Notes: a model not told the origin generated them from the letters alone. Shown: positions 1 through 15,700, counted from the first letter of the stretch. The stretch is DNA of 64,000 nucleotides from Azolla caroliniana (GCA_043228905.1 JBHGNT010000136.1:1-64000), one strand, 5' to 3'. A program made the numbers and translations.

Positions 1-3000
1 AATCCGATATCACAGGAGCTAGGTATGAATATTTTAATTTACTCAAGGGCTCCTCTCAACTCCCTTGTCAAGGTTGCTAATTTCGTCATGTCTCTCGACC
101 TGAGTTTCAAAATCTTGACTTTTTAATTCCATATCATAGCTAGCGTTGTTACCTTCGATTCGCATGTTTGAACACGGAAATCCGATATCACACGAGCCAG
201 GTAGGAACATTTTAATTTACTCAAGGGCTCCTCTCAACTCCCTCCTCAAGTTTGCTATTTTCGTCATCTCTCTCGACCTGAAATTCAAAGTCTTGATTTT
301 TTAATTCCATATCATAGCTAGCGTTGTTAGCTTCGATTCGCATGTTTGAACACAAAAATCCGATATGACACGAGCCAGGTATGAACATTTTAATTTACCT
401 ACTAGCTCTTCTCAACTCACTCCTCAAATTTTGTAATTTCGTCATGTCTCACGACCTGAGTGTCAAAATCTTGATATTTTAATTTCATATCATAGCTAGC
501 GTTGTTAGCTTCGATTTGCATGTTTGAACACAAAAATCAGATATCACACGAGCCAGGTATGAACATTTTAATTTACTCAAGGGCTCCTCTCAACTCCCTT
601 GTCAAGGTTGGTAATTTCGTCATGTCTCTCGACCTGAGTTTCAAAATCTTGATTTTTTAATTCCATATCATAGCTAGCGTTGTTACCTTCGATTCGCATG
701 TTTGAACACAAAACTCCGATATCACACGAGCCAGGTAAGAACATTTTAATTTACTCAAGGGCTCCTCTCAACTCCCTCCTCAAGTTTGCTATTTTGGTCA
801 TGTCTCTCGACCTGAAATTCAAAATCTTGATTTTTTAATTCCATATCATAGCTAGCGTTGTTAGCTTCGATTCGCATGTTTGAACACAAAAATCCGATAT
901 GACACGAGCCAGGTATGAACATTTTAATTTACCTACTAGCTCTTCTCAACTCCCTCCTCAAATTTGGTAATTTCGTCATGTCTGACGACCTGAGTTTCAA
1001 AATCTTGATATTTTAATTCCATATCATAGCTAGCGTTGTTAGCTTCGAGTTGCATGTTTGAACACAAAAATCCGATATCACACGAGCCAGGTATGAACAT
1101 TTTAATTTACTCAAGGGCTCCTCTCAACTCCCTTGTCAAGGTTGCTAATTTCGTCATGTCTCTCGACCTGAGTTTCAAAATCTTGATTTTTTAATTCCAT
1201 ATCATAGCTAGCGTTGTTAGCTTCGATTCGCATGTTTGAACACAAAAATCCGATATGACACGAGCCACGTATGAACATTTTAATTTACCTACTAGCTCTT
1301 CTCAACTCACTCCTCAAATTTTGTAATTTCTTCATGTCTCACGACCTGAGTGTCAAAATCTTGATATTTTAATTTCATATCATAGCTAGCGTTGTTAGCT
1401 TCGATTTGCATGTTTGAACACAAAAATCAGATATCACACGAGCCAGGTATGAACATTTTAATTTACTCAAGGGCTCCTCTCAACTCCCTTGTCAAGGTTG
1501 CTAATTTCGTCATGTCTCTCGACCTGAGTTTCAAAATCTTGATTTTTTAATTCCATATCATAGCTAGCGTTGTTAGCTTCGATTTGCATGTTTGAACACA
1601 AAAATCCGATATCACAGGAGCTAGGTATGAATATTTTAATTTACTCAAGGGCTCCTCTCAACTCCCTTGTCAAGGTTGCTAATTTCGTCATATCTCTCGA
1701 CCTGAGTTTCAAAATCTGTACTTTTTAATTCCATATCATAGCTAGCGTTGTTACCTTCGATTCGCATGTTCGAACACAGAAATCCGATATCACACGAGCC
1801 AGGTAGGAACATTTTAATTTACTCAAGGTCTCCTCTCAACTCCCTCCTCAAGTTTGCTATTTTCGTCATGTCTCTCGACCTGAAATTCAAAGTCTTGATT
1901 TTTTAATTCCATATCATAGCTAGCGTTGTTAGCTTCGATTCGCATGTTTGAACACAAAAATCCGATATGACACGAGCCAGGTATGAACATTTTAGTTTAC
2001 CTACTAGCTCTTCTCAACTCACTCCTCAAATTTTGTAATTTCTTCATGTCTCACGACCTGAGTGTCAAAATCTTGATATTTTAATTTCATATCATAGCTA
2101 GCGTTGTTAGCTTCGATTTGCATGTTTGAACACAAAAATCAGATATCACACGAGCCAGGTATGAACATTTTAATTTACTCAAGGGCTCCTCTCAACTCCC
2201 TTGTCAAGGTTGCTAATTTCGTCATGTCTCTCGACCTGAGTTTCAAAATCTTGATTTTTTAATTCCATATCATAGCTAGCGTTGTTAGCTTCGATTTGCA
2301 TGTTTGAACACAAAAATCCGATATCACAGGAGCTAGGTATGAATATTTTAATTTACTCAAGGGCTCCTCTCAACTCCCTTGTCAAGGTTGCTAATTTCGT
2401 CATGTCTCTCGACCTGAGTTTCAAAATCTTGACTTTTTAATTCCATATCATAGCTAGCGTTGTTACCTTCGATTCGCATGTTTGAACACGGAAATCCGAT
2501 ATCACACGAGCCAGGTAGGAACATTTTAATTTACTCAAGGGCTCCTCTCAACTCCCTCCTCAAGTTTGCTATTTTCGTCATCTCTCTCGACCTGAAATTC
2601 AAAGTCTTGATTTTTTAATTCCATATCATAGCTAGCGTTGTTAGCTTCGATTCGCATGTTTGAACACAAAAATCCGATATGACACGAGCCAGGTATGAAC
2701 ATTTTAATTTACCTACTAGCTCTTCTCAACTCACTCCTCAAATTTTGTAATTTCGTCATGTCTCACGACCTGAGTGTCAAAATCTTGATATTTTAATTTC
2801 ATATCATAGCTAGCGTTGTTAGCTTCGATTTGCATGTTTGAACACAAAAATCCGATATCACACGAGCCAGGTATGAACATTTTAATTTACTCAAGGGCTC
2901 CTCTCAACTCCCTTGTCAAGGTTGCTAATTTCGTCATGTCTCTCGACCTGAGTTTCAAAATCTTGATTTTTTAATTCCATATCATAGCTAGCGTTGTTAC

Positions 3001-3855
3001 CTTCGATTCGCATGTTTGAACATAAAACTCCGATATCACACGAGCCAGGTAAGAACATTTTAATTTACTCAAGGGCTCCTCTCAACTCCCTCCTCAAGTT
3101 TGCTATTTTGGTCATGTCTCTCGACCTGAAATTCAAAATCTTGATTTTTTAATTCCATATCATAGCTAGCGTTGTTAGCTTCGATTCGCATGTTTGAACA
3201 CAAAAATCCGATATGACACGAGCCAGGTATGAACATTTTAATTTACCTACTAGCTCTTCTCAACTCCCTCCTCAAATTTGGTAATTTCGTCATGTCTGAC
3301 GACCTGAGTTTCAAATTCTTGATATTTTAATTCCATATCATAGCTAGCGTTGTTAGCTTCGATTTGCATGTTTGAACACAAAAATCCGATATCACACGAG
3401 CCAGGTATGAACATTTTAATTTACTCAAGGGCTCCTCTCAACTCCCTTGTCAAGGTTGCTAATTTCGTCATGTCCCTCGACCTGAGTTTCAAAATCTTGA
3501 TTTTTTAATTCCATATCATAGCTAGCGTTGTTAGCTTCGATTCGCATGTTTGAACACAAAAATCCGATATGACACGAGCCAGGTATGAACATTTTAATTT
3601 ACCTACTAGCTCTTCTCAACTCACTCCTCAAATTTTGTAATTTCTTCATGTCTCACGACCTGAGTGTCAAAATCTTGATATTTTAATTTCATATCATAGC
3701 TAGCGTTGTTAGCTTCGATTTGCATGTTTGAACACAAAAATCAGATATCACACGAGCCAGGTATGAACATTTTAATTTACTCAAGGGCTCCTCTCAACTC
3801 CCTTGTCAAGGTTGCTAATTTCGTCATGTCTCTCGAGCTGAGTTTCAAAATCTTG
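1..3855. repeat. 13-monomer higher-order repeat, 2,314 bp period
   Basis: The monomer that opens the window (aatccgatatcacaggagct...) recurs at 2,315, an offset of exactly 13 x 178 bp. The diagnostic variants recur with it: 'cacggaaatccg' near 174 and 2,488, and 'aatcagatatc' near 1,427 and 3,741. The correspondence holds for at least 1.5 kb and then decays near 3,855, where the second copy reads 'attctagctagcgtattagc'. A further copy of the same series starts at 10,416. This is a higher-order repeat generated by unequal exchange or block duplication. Confidence 0.85.
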
Positions 3856-5459
3856 ATTTTTTAATTCCATATTCTAGCTAGCGTATTAGCTTCGATTCGC
3901 ATGTTTGAACACAAAAATCCGATATGACACGAGTCAGGTATGAACATTTTAATTTACCTACTAGCTCTTCTCCACTCACTCCTCAAATTTTGTAATTTCG
4001 TCATGTCGCTCGACCTGAGTTTCAAAATCTTGATTTTTTAATTCCGTATCATAGCTAGCGTTGTTAGCTTCGATTCGCATGTTTGAACACAAAAATCCGA
4101 TATCACACGAGCCAGGTATGAACATTTTAATTTACCTACTAGCTCTTCTCAACTCACTCCTCAAATTTTGTAATTTCGTCATGTCTCTCGACCTGAGTTT
4201 CAAAATCTTGATTTTTTAATTCCATATCATAGCTAGCGTTGTTGGCTTCGATTCGCATGTTTGAACACAAAAATCTTATATCACACGAGCCAGGTAGGAC
4301 AATTTTAATTTACTAACGCGCTCTTCTCCACTACCTCCTAAAATTTTCTAATTTCATCATGTCTCTCGAGCGGAGTTTCAAAATCTTGATTTTTTAATTC
4401 CATATTAGAGCTAGCGTTATTAGCTTCGATTCGCATGTTTGAACACAGAAATCCGATATCACACGAACCAGGTATGAACATTTTAATTTACTAACGCGCT
4501 CTTCTCCACTACCTCCTAAAATTTGCTAATTTCTTCATGTCTCTCGACCTGAGTTTCAAAATCTTGATTTTTTAATTCCATATTAGAGCTAGCGTTGTTA
4601 GCTTCGATTCACATGTTTGAACACAGGAATCCGATATCACACGAGCCAGGTATGAACATTTTCATTTACTAACGCGCTCTTCTCAACTCACTCCTCAAAT
4701 TTTGTAATTTCTTCATGTCTCACGACCTGAGTGTCAAAATCTTGATATTTTAATTTCATATCATAGCTAGCGTTGTTAGCTTCGATTTGCATGTTTGAAC
4801 ACAAAAATCAGATATCATACGAGCCAGGTATGAACATTTTAATTTACTCAAGGGCTCCTCTCAACTCCCTTGTCAAGGTTGCTAATTTCGTCATGTCTCT
4901 CGAGCTGAGTTTCAAAATCTTGATTTTTTAATTCCATATCATAGCTAGCGTTGTTACCTTCGATTCGCATGTTTGAACAAAAAACTCCGATATCACACGA
5001 GACAGGTAGGAACATTTTAATTTACTCAAGGGCTCCTCTCAACTCCCTCCTCAAGTTTGCTATTTTGGTCTTGTCTCTCGACCTGAAATTCAAAATCTTG
5101 ATTTTTTAATTCCATATCATAGCTAGCGTTGTTAGCTTCGATTCGCATGTTTGAACACAAAAATCCGATATGACACGAGCCAGGTATGAACATTTTAATT
5201 TACCTACTAGCTCTTCTCAACTCCCTCCTCAAATTTGGTAATTTCGTCATGTCTGACGACCTGAGTTTCAAAATCTTGATATTTTTATTCCATATCATAG
5301 CTAGCGTTGTTAGCTTCGATTTGCATGTTTGAACACAAAAATCCGATATCACACGAGCCAGGTATGAACATTTTAATTTACTCAAGGGCTCTTCTCAACT
5401 CCCTCCTCAAATTTGTTAATTTCTCCATGTCTGTCGACCTGAGTTTCAAAATCTTGATA

Positions 5460-5635
5460 TTTTAATTCCATATCATAGCTAGCGTTGTTAGCTTCGATTT
5501 GCATGTTTTAATTTACTCATGGGCTCCTCTCAACTCCCTCCTCAAGTTTGCTATTTTCTTCATGTCGCTCGACCTGAGTTTCAAAATCTTGATTTTTTAA
5601 TTCCATATCATAGCTAACGTTGTTAGCTTCGATTT
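5460..5635. repeat. Short satellite monomer with 43-bp deletion (first example)
   Basis: In this monomer 'catgttt' is joined directly to 'taatttac', removing 43 bp that normally include GAACAC, the gatatcacacgagcc block and gtatgaacattt. A ttt microhomology sits at the joint. The same deletion joint is found near 5,502, 6,527, 15,207, 18,368, 21,885 and 25,046. The spread points to one ancestral deletion amplified with its neighbours rather than six independent events. Confidence 0.85.
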
Positions 5636-8600
5636 GCATGTTTGAACACAAAAATCCGATATCGCACGAGCCTGGAATGAACATTTTAATTTACCTAGAG
5701 GCTCTTGTCAACTCCCTCCTCAAATTTGTTAATTTCTCCATGTCTCTCGAACTGAGTTTCAAAATCTTTATTTTTTAATTCCAAATTAGAGGTAATGTTG
5801 TTAGCTTCGATTCACATGTTTGAACACAGAAATCCGATATCACACGAGCCACGTATGAACATTTGAATTTTCTAACGGGCTCTTCTCCACTACCTCCTAA
5901 AATTTGCTAATTTCTTCATGTCTCTCGAGCTGAATTTGAAAATCTTGATTTTTTAATTCCATATCAGAGCTAGCGCTGTTAGCTTCGATTCACATGTTTG
6001 AACACAAGAATCCGATATCACACGAGCCAGGTATGAACATTTTAATTTACTCAAGGGCTCCTCTCAACTCCCTTGTCAAGGTTGCTAATTTCGTCATGTC
6101 TCTCGACCTGAGTTTCAAAATCTTGATTTTTTAATTCCATATCATAACTAGCGTTGTTACCTTCGATTCGCATGTTTGAACACATAAATCCGATATGACA
6201 CGAGCCAGGTATGAACATTTTAATTGACCTACTAGTTCTTCTCAACTCACTCCTCAAATTTAGTAGTTTCGTCATGTCTCTCGACTTGAGTTTCAAAATC
6301 TTGATTTTTTAATTCCATATCATAGCTAGCGTTGTTAGCTTCGATTCGCATGTTTGAACACAAAAATCCGATATCACACGAGCTAGCTATGAACATTTTA
6401 ATTTGCGTACTAGCGGTTGTCAACTACCTCCTCAAATTTACTAATTTCTTCATGTCTCTGGACCTAAGTTTGAAAATCTTGATTTTTTAATTCAATATCA
6501 GCGCTAGCGTTGTTAGCTTCGATTTGCATGTTTTAATTTAGTCAAGGGCTCCTCTCAACTCCCTCCTCAAGTTTGCTATTTTCGTCATGTCTCTCGACCT
6601 GAGTTTCAAAATCTTGATTTTTGAATTCCATATCAGTGCTAACGTTGTTAGCTTCGATTCGCATGTTTGAACACAAAAATCCGATATCAGACGAGCCTGG
6701 TATGAACATTTTAATTTACCTAGAGGCTCTTGTCAACTCCCTCCTCAAATTTGTTAATTTCTCCATGTCTCTCGACCTGAGTTTCAAAATCTTGATTTTT
6801 TAATTCCATATTAGAGCTAGCATTGTTACCTTCAATTCACATGTTTGAACACAGAAATCCGATATCACACGAGCCAGGTATGAACATTTTAATTTACTAA
6901 CGGGCTCTTCTCCACTACCACCTAAAATTTGCTAATTTCTTCATGTCTCTCGAGCTGTGTTTCAAAATCTTGATTTTTTAATTCCATATCAGAGCTAGCG
7001 TTGTTAGCTTCGATTCACATATTTTCATACAAAAATACGATATCACACGAGCGACGTATGAACATTTTAATTTACCTACTCGCTCTTGTCAACTCCCTAC
7101 TCAAATTTGTTAATTTCTCCTTGTCTCTCGACCTGAATTTCAAAATCTTGATTTTTTAATTCTAAATTAGACCTAGCGTTGTTAGCTTCGATTTGCATGT
7201 TTCAACACAGAAATCCGATATCACACGAGCTAGCTATGAACATTTTAATTTACTAACGCGCTCTTCTACACTACCTCCTCAAATTTGCTAATTTCTTCAT
7301 GTCTCTCGACCTGAGTTTCCAAATCTTGATTTTTTAATTCCATATCAGTGCTAACGTTGTTAGCTTCGATTCGCATGTTTGAACACAAAAATCTGATATC
7401 ACACGAGCCACGTAGGAACAGTTTAATTTACTAACGCGCTCTTCTCCACTACCTCCTCAAATTTGCTAATTTCTTCATGTCTCTCGACCTGAATTTGAAA
7501 ATCTTGCTTTTTTAATTCCATATCAGAGCTAGCGCTGTTAGCTTCGATTCACATGTTTGAACGCAAGAATCCGATATCACACAAGGCAGCTATGAACATT
7601 TTAATTTACGCAAGGGCTCCTCTCAACTCCGTTGTCAAGTTTCCTAATTTCGTCATGTCTCTCGACCTGAGTTTCAAAATCTTGATTTTTTAATTCCATA
7701 TCATAGCTAGCGTTGTTAGCTTCGATTCGCATGTTTGAACACAAAAATCCGATATGACACGAGCCAGGTATGAATATTTTAATTTACCGACTAGCTCTTC
7801 TCCACTCACTCCTCAAATTTTGTAATTTCATCATGTCGCTCGACCTGAGTTTCAAAATATTGATTTTTTAATTCCGTATCATAGCTAGCGTTGTTAGCTT
7901 CGATTCGCATGTTTGAACACAAAAATCCGATATGACACGAGCCAGGTATGAACATTTTAATTTACCTACTAGCTCTTCTCAACTCACTCCTCAAATTTTG
8001 TAATTTCGTCATGTCTCTCGACCTGAGTTTCAAAATCTTTATTTTTTAATTCCATATCATAACTAGCGTTGTTGGCTTCGATTCGCATGTTTGAACACAA
8101 AAATCCGATATCACACGAGCCAGGTAGGAACATTTTAATTTACTAACGCGCTCTTCTCCACTACCTCCTAAAATTTTCTAATTTCCTCATGTCTCTCGAG
8201 CGGAGTTTCAAAATCTTGATTTTTTAATTCCATATTAGACCTAGCATTATTAGCTTCGATTCGCATGTTTGAACACAGGAATCCGATATCACACGAACCA
8301 GGTATGAACATTTTAATTTACTAACGCGCTCTTCGCCACTACCTCCTAAAATTTGCTAATTTCTTCATGTCTCTCGACCTGAGTTTCAAAATCTTGATTT
8401 TTTAATTCCATATTAGAGCTAGCGTTGTTAGCTTCGATTCACATGTTTGAACACAGGAATCCGATATCACACGAGCCAGGTATGAACATTTTAATTTACT
8501 CAAGGGCTCCTCTCAACTCCCTTGTCAAGGTTGCTAATTTCGTCATGTCTCTCGACCTGAGTTTCAAAATCTTGATTTTTTAATTCCATATCATAGCTAG

Positions 8601-10415
8601 CGTTGTTACCTTCGATTCGCATGTTTGAACACATAAATCCGATATGACACGAGCCAGGTATGAACATTTTAATTTACCTACTAGCTCTTCTCAACTCCCT
8701 TCTCAAATTTGGTAATTTCGTCATGTCTCTCGACCTGAGTTTCAAAATCTTGACTTTTTAATTCCATATCATAGCTAGCGTTGTTAGATTCGATTCGCAT
8801 GTTTGAACACAAAAATCCGATATCACACGAGCCAGGTAGGAACATTTTAATTTACTCAAGGGCTCCTCTCAACTCCCTTCTCAAGTTTGCTATTTTCGTC
8901 ATGTCTCTCTACCTGAGTTTCAAAATCTAGACTTTTTAATACCATATCATAGCTAGCGTTGTTAGCTTCGATTCGCATGTTTGAACACAAAAATCCGATA
9001 TGACACGAGCCAGGTATGAACATTTTAATTTACCTACTAGCTCTTCTCAACTCCCTCCTCAAATTTGGTAATTTCGTCATGTGTCACGACCTGAGTTTCA
9101 AAATCTTGATTTTTTAATTCCATATCATAACTAGCGTTGTTACCTTCGATTCGCATGTTTGAACACAAAAATCCGATATGACACGAGCCAGGTATGAACA
9201 TTTTAATTTACCTACTAGCTCCTCTCAACTCCCTCCTCAAATTTGGTAATTTCGTCATGTCTCACGACCTGAGTTTCAAAATCTTGATTTTTTAATTCCA
9301 TATCATAGCTAGCGTTGTTAGCTTCGATTTGCATGTTTGAACACAAAAATCCGATATCACAGGAGCTAGGTATGAATATTTTAATTTACTCAAGGGCTCC
9401 TCTCAACTCCCTTGTCAAGGTTGCTATTTTCGTCATGTCTCTCTACCTGAGTTTCAAAATCTAGACTTTTTAATACCATATCATAGCTAGCGTTGTTAGC
9501 TTCGATTCGCATGTTTGAACACAAAAATCCGATATGACACGAGCCAGGTATGAACATTTTAATTTACGTACTAAATCTTCTCAACTCACTCCTCAAATTT
9601 GGTAATTTCGTCATGTCTGACGACCTGAGTTTCAAAATCTTGATTTTTTAATTCCATATCATAGCTAGCGTTGTTAGCTTCGATTTGCATGTTTGAACAC
9701 AAAAATCCGATATCACAGGAGCTAGGTATGAATATTTTAATTTACTCAAGGGCTCCTCTCAACTCCCTTGTCAAGGTTGCTAATTTCGTCATGTCTCTCG
9801 ACCTGAGTTTCAAAATCTTGACTTTTTAATTCCATATCATAGCTAGCGTTGTTACCTTCGATTCGCATGTTTGAACACAGAAATCCGATATCACACGAGC
9901 CAGGTAGGAACATTTTAATTTACTCAAGGGCTCCTCTCAACTCCCTCCTCAAGTTTGCTATTTTCGTCATCTCTCTCGACCTGAAATTCAAAGTCTTGAT
10001 TTTTTAATTCCATATCATAGCTAGCGTTGTTAGCTTCGATTCGCATGTTTGAACACAAAAATCCGATATGACACGAGCCAGGTATGAACATTTTAATTTA
10101 CCTACTAGCTCTTCTCAACTCCCTCCTCAAATTTGGTAATTTCGTCATGTGTCACGACCTGAGTTTCAAAATCTTGATTTTTTAATTCCATATCATAACT
10201 AGCGTTGTTACCTTCGATTCGCATGTTTGAACACAAAAATCCTATATGACACGAGCCAGGTATGAACATTTTAATTTACCTACTAGCTCTTCTCAACTCC
10301 CTCCTCAAATTTGGTAATTTCGTCATGTCTCACGACCTGAGTTTCAAAATCTTGATTTTTTAATTCCAGATCATAGCTAGCGTTGTTAGCTTCGATTTGC
10401 ATGTTTGAACACAAA

Positions 10416-12720
10416 AATCCGATATCACAGGAGCTAGGTATGAATATTTTAATTTACTCAAGGGCTCCTCTCAACTCCCTTGTCAAGGTTGCTAATTTCG
10501 TCATGTCTCTCGACCTGAGTTTCAAAATCTTGACTTTTTAATTCCATATCATAGCTAGCGTTGTTACCTTCGATTCGCATGTTTGAACACGGAAATCCGA
10601 TATCACACGAGCCAGGTAGGAACATTTTAATTTACTCAAGGGCTCCTCTCAACTCCCTCCTCAAGTTTGCTATTTTCGTCATCTCTCTCGACCTGAAATT
10701 CAAAGTCTTGATTTTTTAATTCCATATCATAGCTAGCGTTGTTAGCTTCGATTCGCATGTTTGAACACAAAAATCCGATATGACACGAGCCAGGTATGAA
10801 CATTTTAATTTACCTACTAGCTCTTCTCAACTCACTCCTCAAATTTTGTAATTTCGTCATGTCTCACGACCTGAGTGTCAAAATCTTGATATTTTAATTT
10901 CATATCATAGCTAGCGTTGTTAGCTTCGATTTGCATGTTTGAACACAAAAATCAGATATCACACGAGCCAGGTATGAACATTTTAATTTACTCAAGGGCT
11001 CCTCTCAACTCCCTTGTCAAGGTTGCTAATTTCGTCATGTCTCTCGACCTGAGTTTCAAAATCTTGATTTTTTAATTCCATATCATAGCTAGCGTTGTTA
11101 CCTTCGATTCGCATGTTTGAACACAAAACTCCGATATCACACGAGCCAGGTAAGAACATTTTAATTTACTCAAGGGCTCCTCTCAACTCCCTCCTCAAGT
11201 TTGCTATTTTTGTCATGTCTCTCGACCTGAAATTCAAAATCTTGATTTTTTAATTCCATATCATAGCTAGCGTTGTTAGCTTCGATTCGCATGTTTGAAC
11301 ACAAAAATCCGATATGACACGAGCCAGGTATGAACATTTTAATTTACCTACTAGCTCTTCTCAACTCCCTCCTCAAATTTGGTAATTTCGTCATGTCTGA
11401 CGACCTGAGTTTCAAAATCTTGATATTTTAATTCCATATCATAGCTAGCGTTGTTAGCTTCGAGTTGCATGTTTGAACACAAAAATCCGATATCACACGA
11501 GCCAGGTATGAACATTTTAATTTACTCAAGGGCTCCTCTCAACTCCCTTGTCAAGGTTGCTAATTTCGTCATGTCTCTCGACCTGAGTTTCAAAATCTTG
11601 ATTTTTTAATTCCATATCATAGCTAGCGTTGTTAGCTTCGATTCGCATGTTTGAACACAAAAATCCGATATGACACGAGCCAGGTATGAACATTTTAATT
11701 TACCTACTAGCTCTTCTCAACTCACTCCTCAAATTTTGTAATTTTATTCATGTCTCACGACCTGAGTGTCAAAATCTTGATATTTTAATTTCATATCATA
11801 GCTAGCGTTGTTAGCTTCGATTTGCATGTTTGAACACAAAAATCAGATATCACACGAGCCAGGTATGAACATTTTAATTTACTCAAGGGCTCCTCTCAAC
11901 TCCCTTGTCAAGGTTGCTAATTTCGTCATGTCTCTCGACCTGAGTTTCAAAATCTTGATTTTTTAATTCCATATCATAGCTAGCGTTGTTAGCTTCGATT
12001 TGCATGTTTGAACACAAAAATCCGATATCACAGGAGCTAGGTATGAATATTTTAATTTAGTCAAGGGCTCCTCTCAACTCCCTTGTCAAGGTTGCTAATT
12101 TCGTCATGTCTCTCGACCTGAGTTTCAAAATCTGTACTTTTTAATTCCATATCATAGCTAGCGTTGTTACCTTCGATTCGCATGTTTGAACACAGAAATC
12201 CGATATCACACGAGCCAGGTAGGAACATTTTAATTTACTCAAGGTCTCCTCTCAACTCCCTCCTCAAGTTTGCTATTTTCGTCATGTCTCTCGACCTGAA
12301 ATTCAAAGTCTTGATTTTTTAATTCCATATCATAGCTAGCGTTGTTACCTTCGATTCGCATGTTTGAACACAAAAATCCGATATGACACGAGCCAGGTAT
12401 GAACATTTTAGTTTACCTACTAGCTCTTCTCAACTCACTCCTCAAATTTTGTAATTTCTTCATGTCTCACGACCTGAGTGTCAAAATCTTGATATTTTAA
12501 TTTCATATCATAGCTAGCGTTGTTAGCTTCGATTTGCATGTTTGAACACAAAAATCAGATATCACACGAGCCAGGTATGAACATTTTAATTTACTCAAGG
12601 GCTCCTCTCAACTCCCTTGTCAAGGTTGCTAATTTCGTCATGTCTCTCGACCTGAGTTTCAAAATCTTGATTTTTTAATTCCATATCATAGCTAGCGTTG
12701 TTAGCTTCGATTCGCATGTT
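10416..12720. repeat. Additional copy of the 13-monomer higher-order repeat
   Basis: From 10,416 the order of monomer variants matches that from position 1: 'cacaggagctagg', then 'cacggaaatcc', then 'aatcagatatc', then a second 'cacaggagctagg' at 12,019. The internal spacing between the two 'cacaggag' monomers is 1,603 bp here against 1,602 bp at the start of the window. The one-base difference is explained by an extra base in 'aattttattcatg' near 11,743. Confidence 0.75.
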
Positions 12721-15700
12721 TGAACACAAAAATCCGATATGACACGAGCCAGGTATGAACATTTTAATTTACGTACTAAATCTTCTCAACTCACTCCTCA
12801 AATTTGGTAATTTCGTCATGTCTCTCGACCTCAGTTTCAAAATCTTGATTTTTTAATTCCATATCATAGCTAGCGTTGTTAGCTTCGATTCGCATGTTTG
12901 AACACAGAAATCCGATATCACACGCGCCAGGTAGGAACATTTTAATTTACTCAAGGTCTCCTCTCAACTCCCTCCTCAAGTTTGCTATTTTCGTCATGTC
13001 TCTCGACCTGAAATTCAAAGTCTTGATTTTTTAATTCCATATCATAGCTAGCGTTGTTAGCTTCGATTCGCATGTTTGAACACAAAAATCCGATATGACA
13101 CGAGCCAGGTATGAACATTTTAATTTACCTACTAGCTCTTCTCAACTCACTCCTCAAATTTTGTAATTTCGTCATGTCTCACGACCTGAGTGTCAAAATC
13201 TTGATATTTTAATTTCATATCATAGCTAGCGTTGTTAGCTTCGATTTGCATGTTTGAACACAAAAATCAGATATCACACGAGCCAGGTATGAACATTTTA
13301 ATTTACTCAAGGGCTCCTCTCAACTCCCTTGTCAAGGTTGCTAATTTCGTCATGTCTCTCGACCTGAGTTTCAAAATCTTGATTTTTTAATTCCATATCA
13401 TAGCTAGCGTTGTTAGCTTCGATTCGCATGTTTGAACACAAAAATCCGATATGACACGAGCCAGGTATGAACATTTTAATTTACGTACTAAATCTTCTCA
13501 ACTCACTCCTCAAATTTGGTAATTTCGTCATGTCTCTCGACCTGAGTTTCAAAATCTTGATTTTTTAATTCCATATCATAGCTAGCGTTGTTAGCTTCGA
13601 TTCGCATGTTTGAACACAAAAATCCGATATCACACGAGCCAGGTAGGAACATTTTAATTTACTCAAGGGCTCCTCTCAACTCCCTCCTCAAGTTTGCTAT
13701 TTTGGTCATGTCTCTAGACCTGAAATTCGAAATCTTGATTTTTTAATTCCATATCATAGCTAGCGTTGTTAGCTTCGATTCGCATGTTTGAACACAAAAA
13801 TCCGATATGACACGAGCCAGGTATGAACATTTTAATTTACCTACTAGCTCTTCTCAACTCCCTCCTCAAATTTGGTAATTTCGTCATGTCTGACGACCTG
13901 AGTTTCAAAATCTTGATATTTTAATTCCATATTATAGCTAGCGTTGTTAGCTTCGATTTGCATGTTTGAACACAAAAATCCGATATCACACGAGCCAGGT
14001 ATGAACATTTTAATTTACTAACGCGCTCTTCTCCACTACCTCCTCAAATTTGCTAATTTCTTGATATCTCTCGACCTGAATTTGAAAATCTTGATTTTTT
14101 AATTTCATATCAGAGCTAGCGCTGTTACCTTCGATTCACATGTTTGAACACAAGAATCCGATATCACACGAGCCAGGTATGAACATTTTAATTTACTAAA
14201 GGGCTCCTCTCAACTCCCTTGTCAAGGTTGCTAATTTCGTCATGTCTCTCGACCTGAGTTTCAAAATCTTGATATTTTAATTCCATGTCATAGCTAGCGT
14301 TGGTAGCTTCGATTCGCATGTTTGAACACAAAAATCCGATATCACACGAGCCAGGTATGAACATTTTAATTTACCTACTAGCGCTTGTGAACTCCCTCCT
14401 AAAATTTGCTAATTTCTTCATATCTCTCGACCTGAGTTTCAAAATCTTGATTTTTTAATTCCATATTACAGCTAGCGTTGTTAGCTTCGATTCACATGTT
14501 TGAACACAGGAATCCGATATCACACGAGCCAGGTATGAACATTTTAATTTACTAACGCGCTCTTCTCCACTACCTCCTCAAATTTGCTAATTTCTTCATG
14601 TCTCTCGACCTGAGTTTCAAAATCTTGATTTTTTAATTGTAGATCAGAGCTAGCGTTGTTAGCTTCGATTCGCATGTTTCAACACAGAAATCCGATATCA
14701 CACGAGCCTGGTATGAACATTTTAATTTACTAACGAGCTCTTCTCCACTACCTCCTAAAATTTTCTACTTTCCTCATGTCTCTCGAGCGGAGTTTGAAAA
14801 TATTGATTTTTTAATTCCATATTAGAGCCTACGTTATTAGCTTCGATTCGCATGTTTGAACATAGAAATCCGATATCACACGAACCAGGTATGAACATTT
14901 TAATTTACTAACGCGCTCTTCTCGACTACCTCCTAAAATTTGCTAATTTCGTCATGTCTCTCGACCTGAGTTTCAAAATCTTGATTTTTTAATTCAATAT
15001 CATAGCTAGCGTTGTTAGCTTCGATTTGCATGTTTGAACACAAAAATCCGATATCACACGAGCTAGCTATGAACATTTTAATTTGCGTACTAGCGCTTGT
15101 CAACTACCTCCTCAAATTTGCTAATTTCTTCATGTCTCTCGACCTAAGTTTCAAAATCTTGATTTTTTAATTCAATATCAGCGCTAGCGTTGTTAGCTTC
15201 GATTTGCATGTTTTAATTTACTCAAGGGCTCCTCTCAACTCCCTCCTCAAGTTTGCTATTTTCATCATGTCTCTCGACCTGAGTTTCAAAATCTTGATTT
15301 TTGAATTCCATATCAGTGCTAACGTTGTTAGCTTCGATTCGCATGTTTGAACACAAAAATCTGATATCACACGAGCCACGTATGAACATTTTAATTTACT
15401 AACGCGCTCTTCTCCACTACCTCCTCAAATTTGCTAATTTCTTGATGTGTCTCGACCTGAATTTGAAAATCTTGATTTTTTAATTTCATATCAGAGCTAG
15501 CGCTGTTAGCTTCGATTCACATGTTTGAACACAAGAATCCGATATAACACGAGCCAGGTATGAACATTTTAATTTACTAAAGGGCTCCTCTCAACTCCCT
15601 TGTCAAGGTTGCTAATTTCGTCATGTCTCTCGACCTGAGTTTCAAAATCTTGATTTTTTAATTCCATGTCATAGCTAGCGTTGGTAGCTTCGATTCGCAT

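Noticed and set aside
1760-1785. RNA polymerase III B-box (gttcgaacac)
   Set aside because: It occurs as a one-base variant of gtttgaacac in single monomers, with no A-box at suitable distance and no tRNA or SINE structure.
5200-6803. Short ORFs of 60-81 codons on both strands in the left arm
   Set aside because: They are translations of one or slightly more satellite monomers. The 178-bp period shifts frame with each monomer, and the same peptides recur wherever the monomer lacks a stop.
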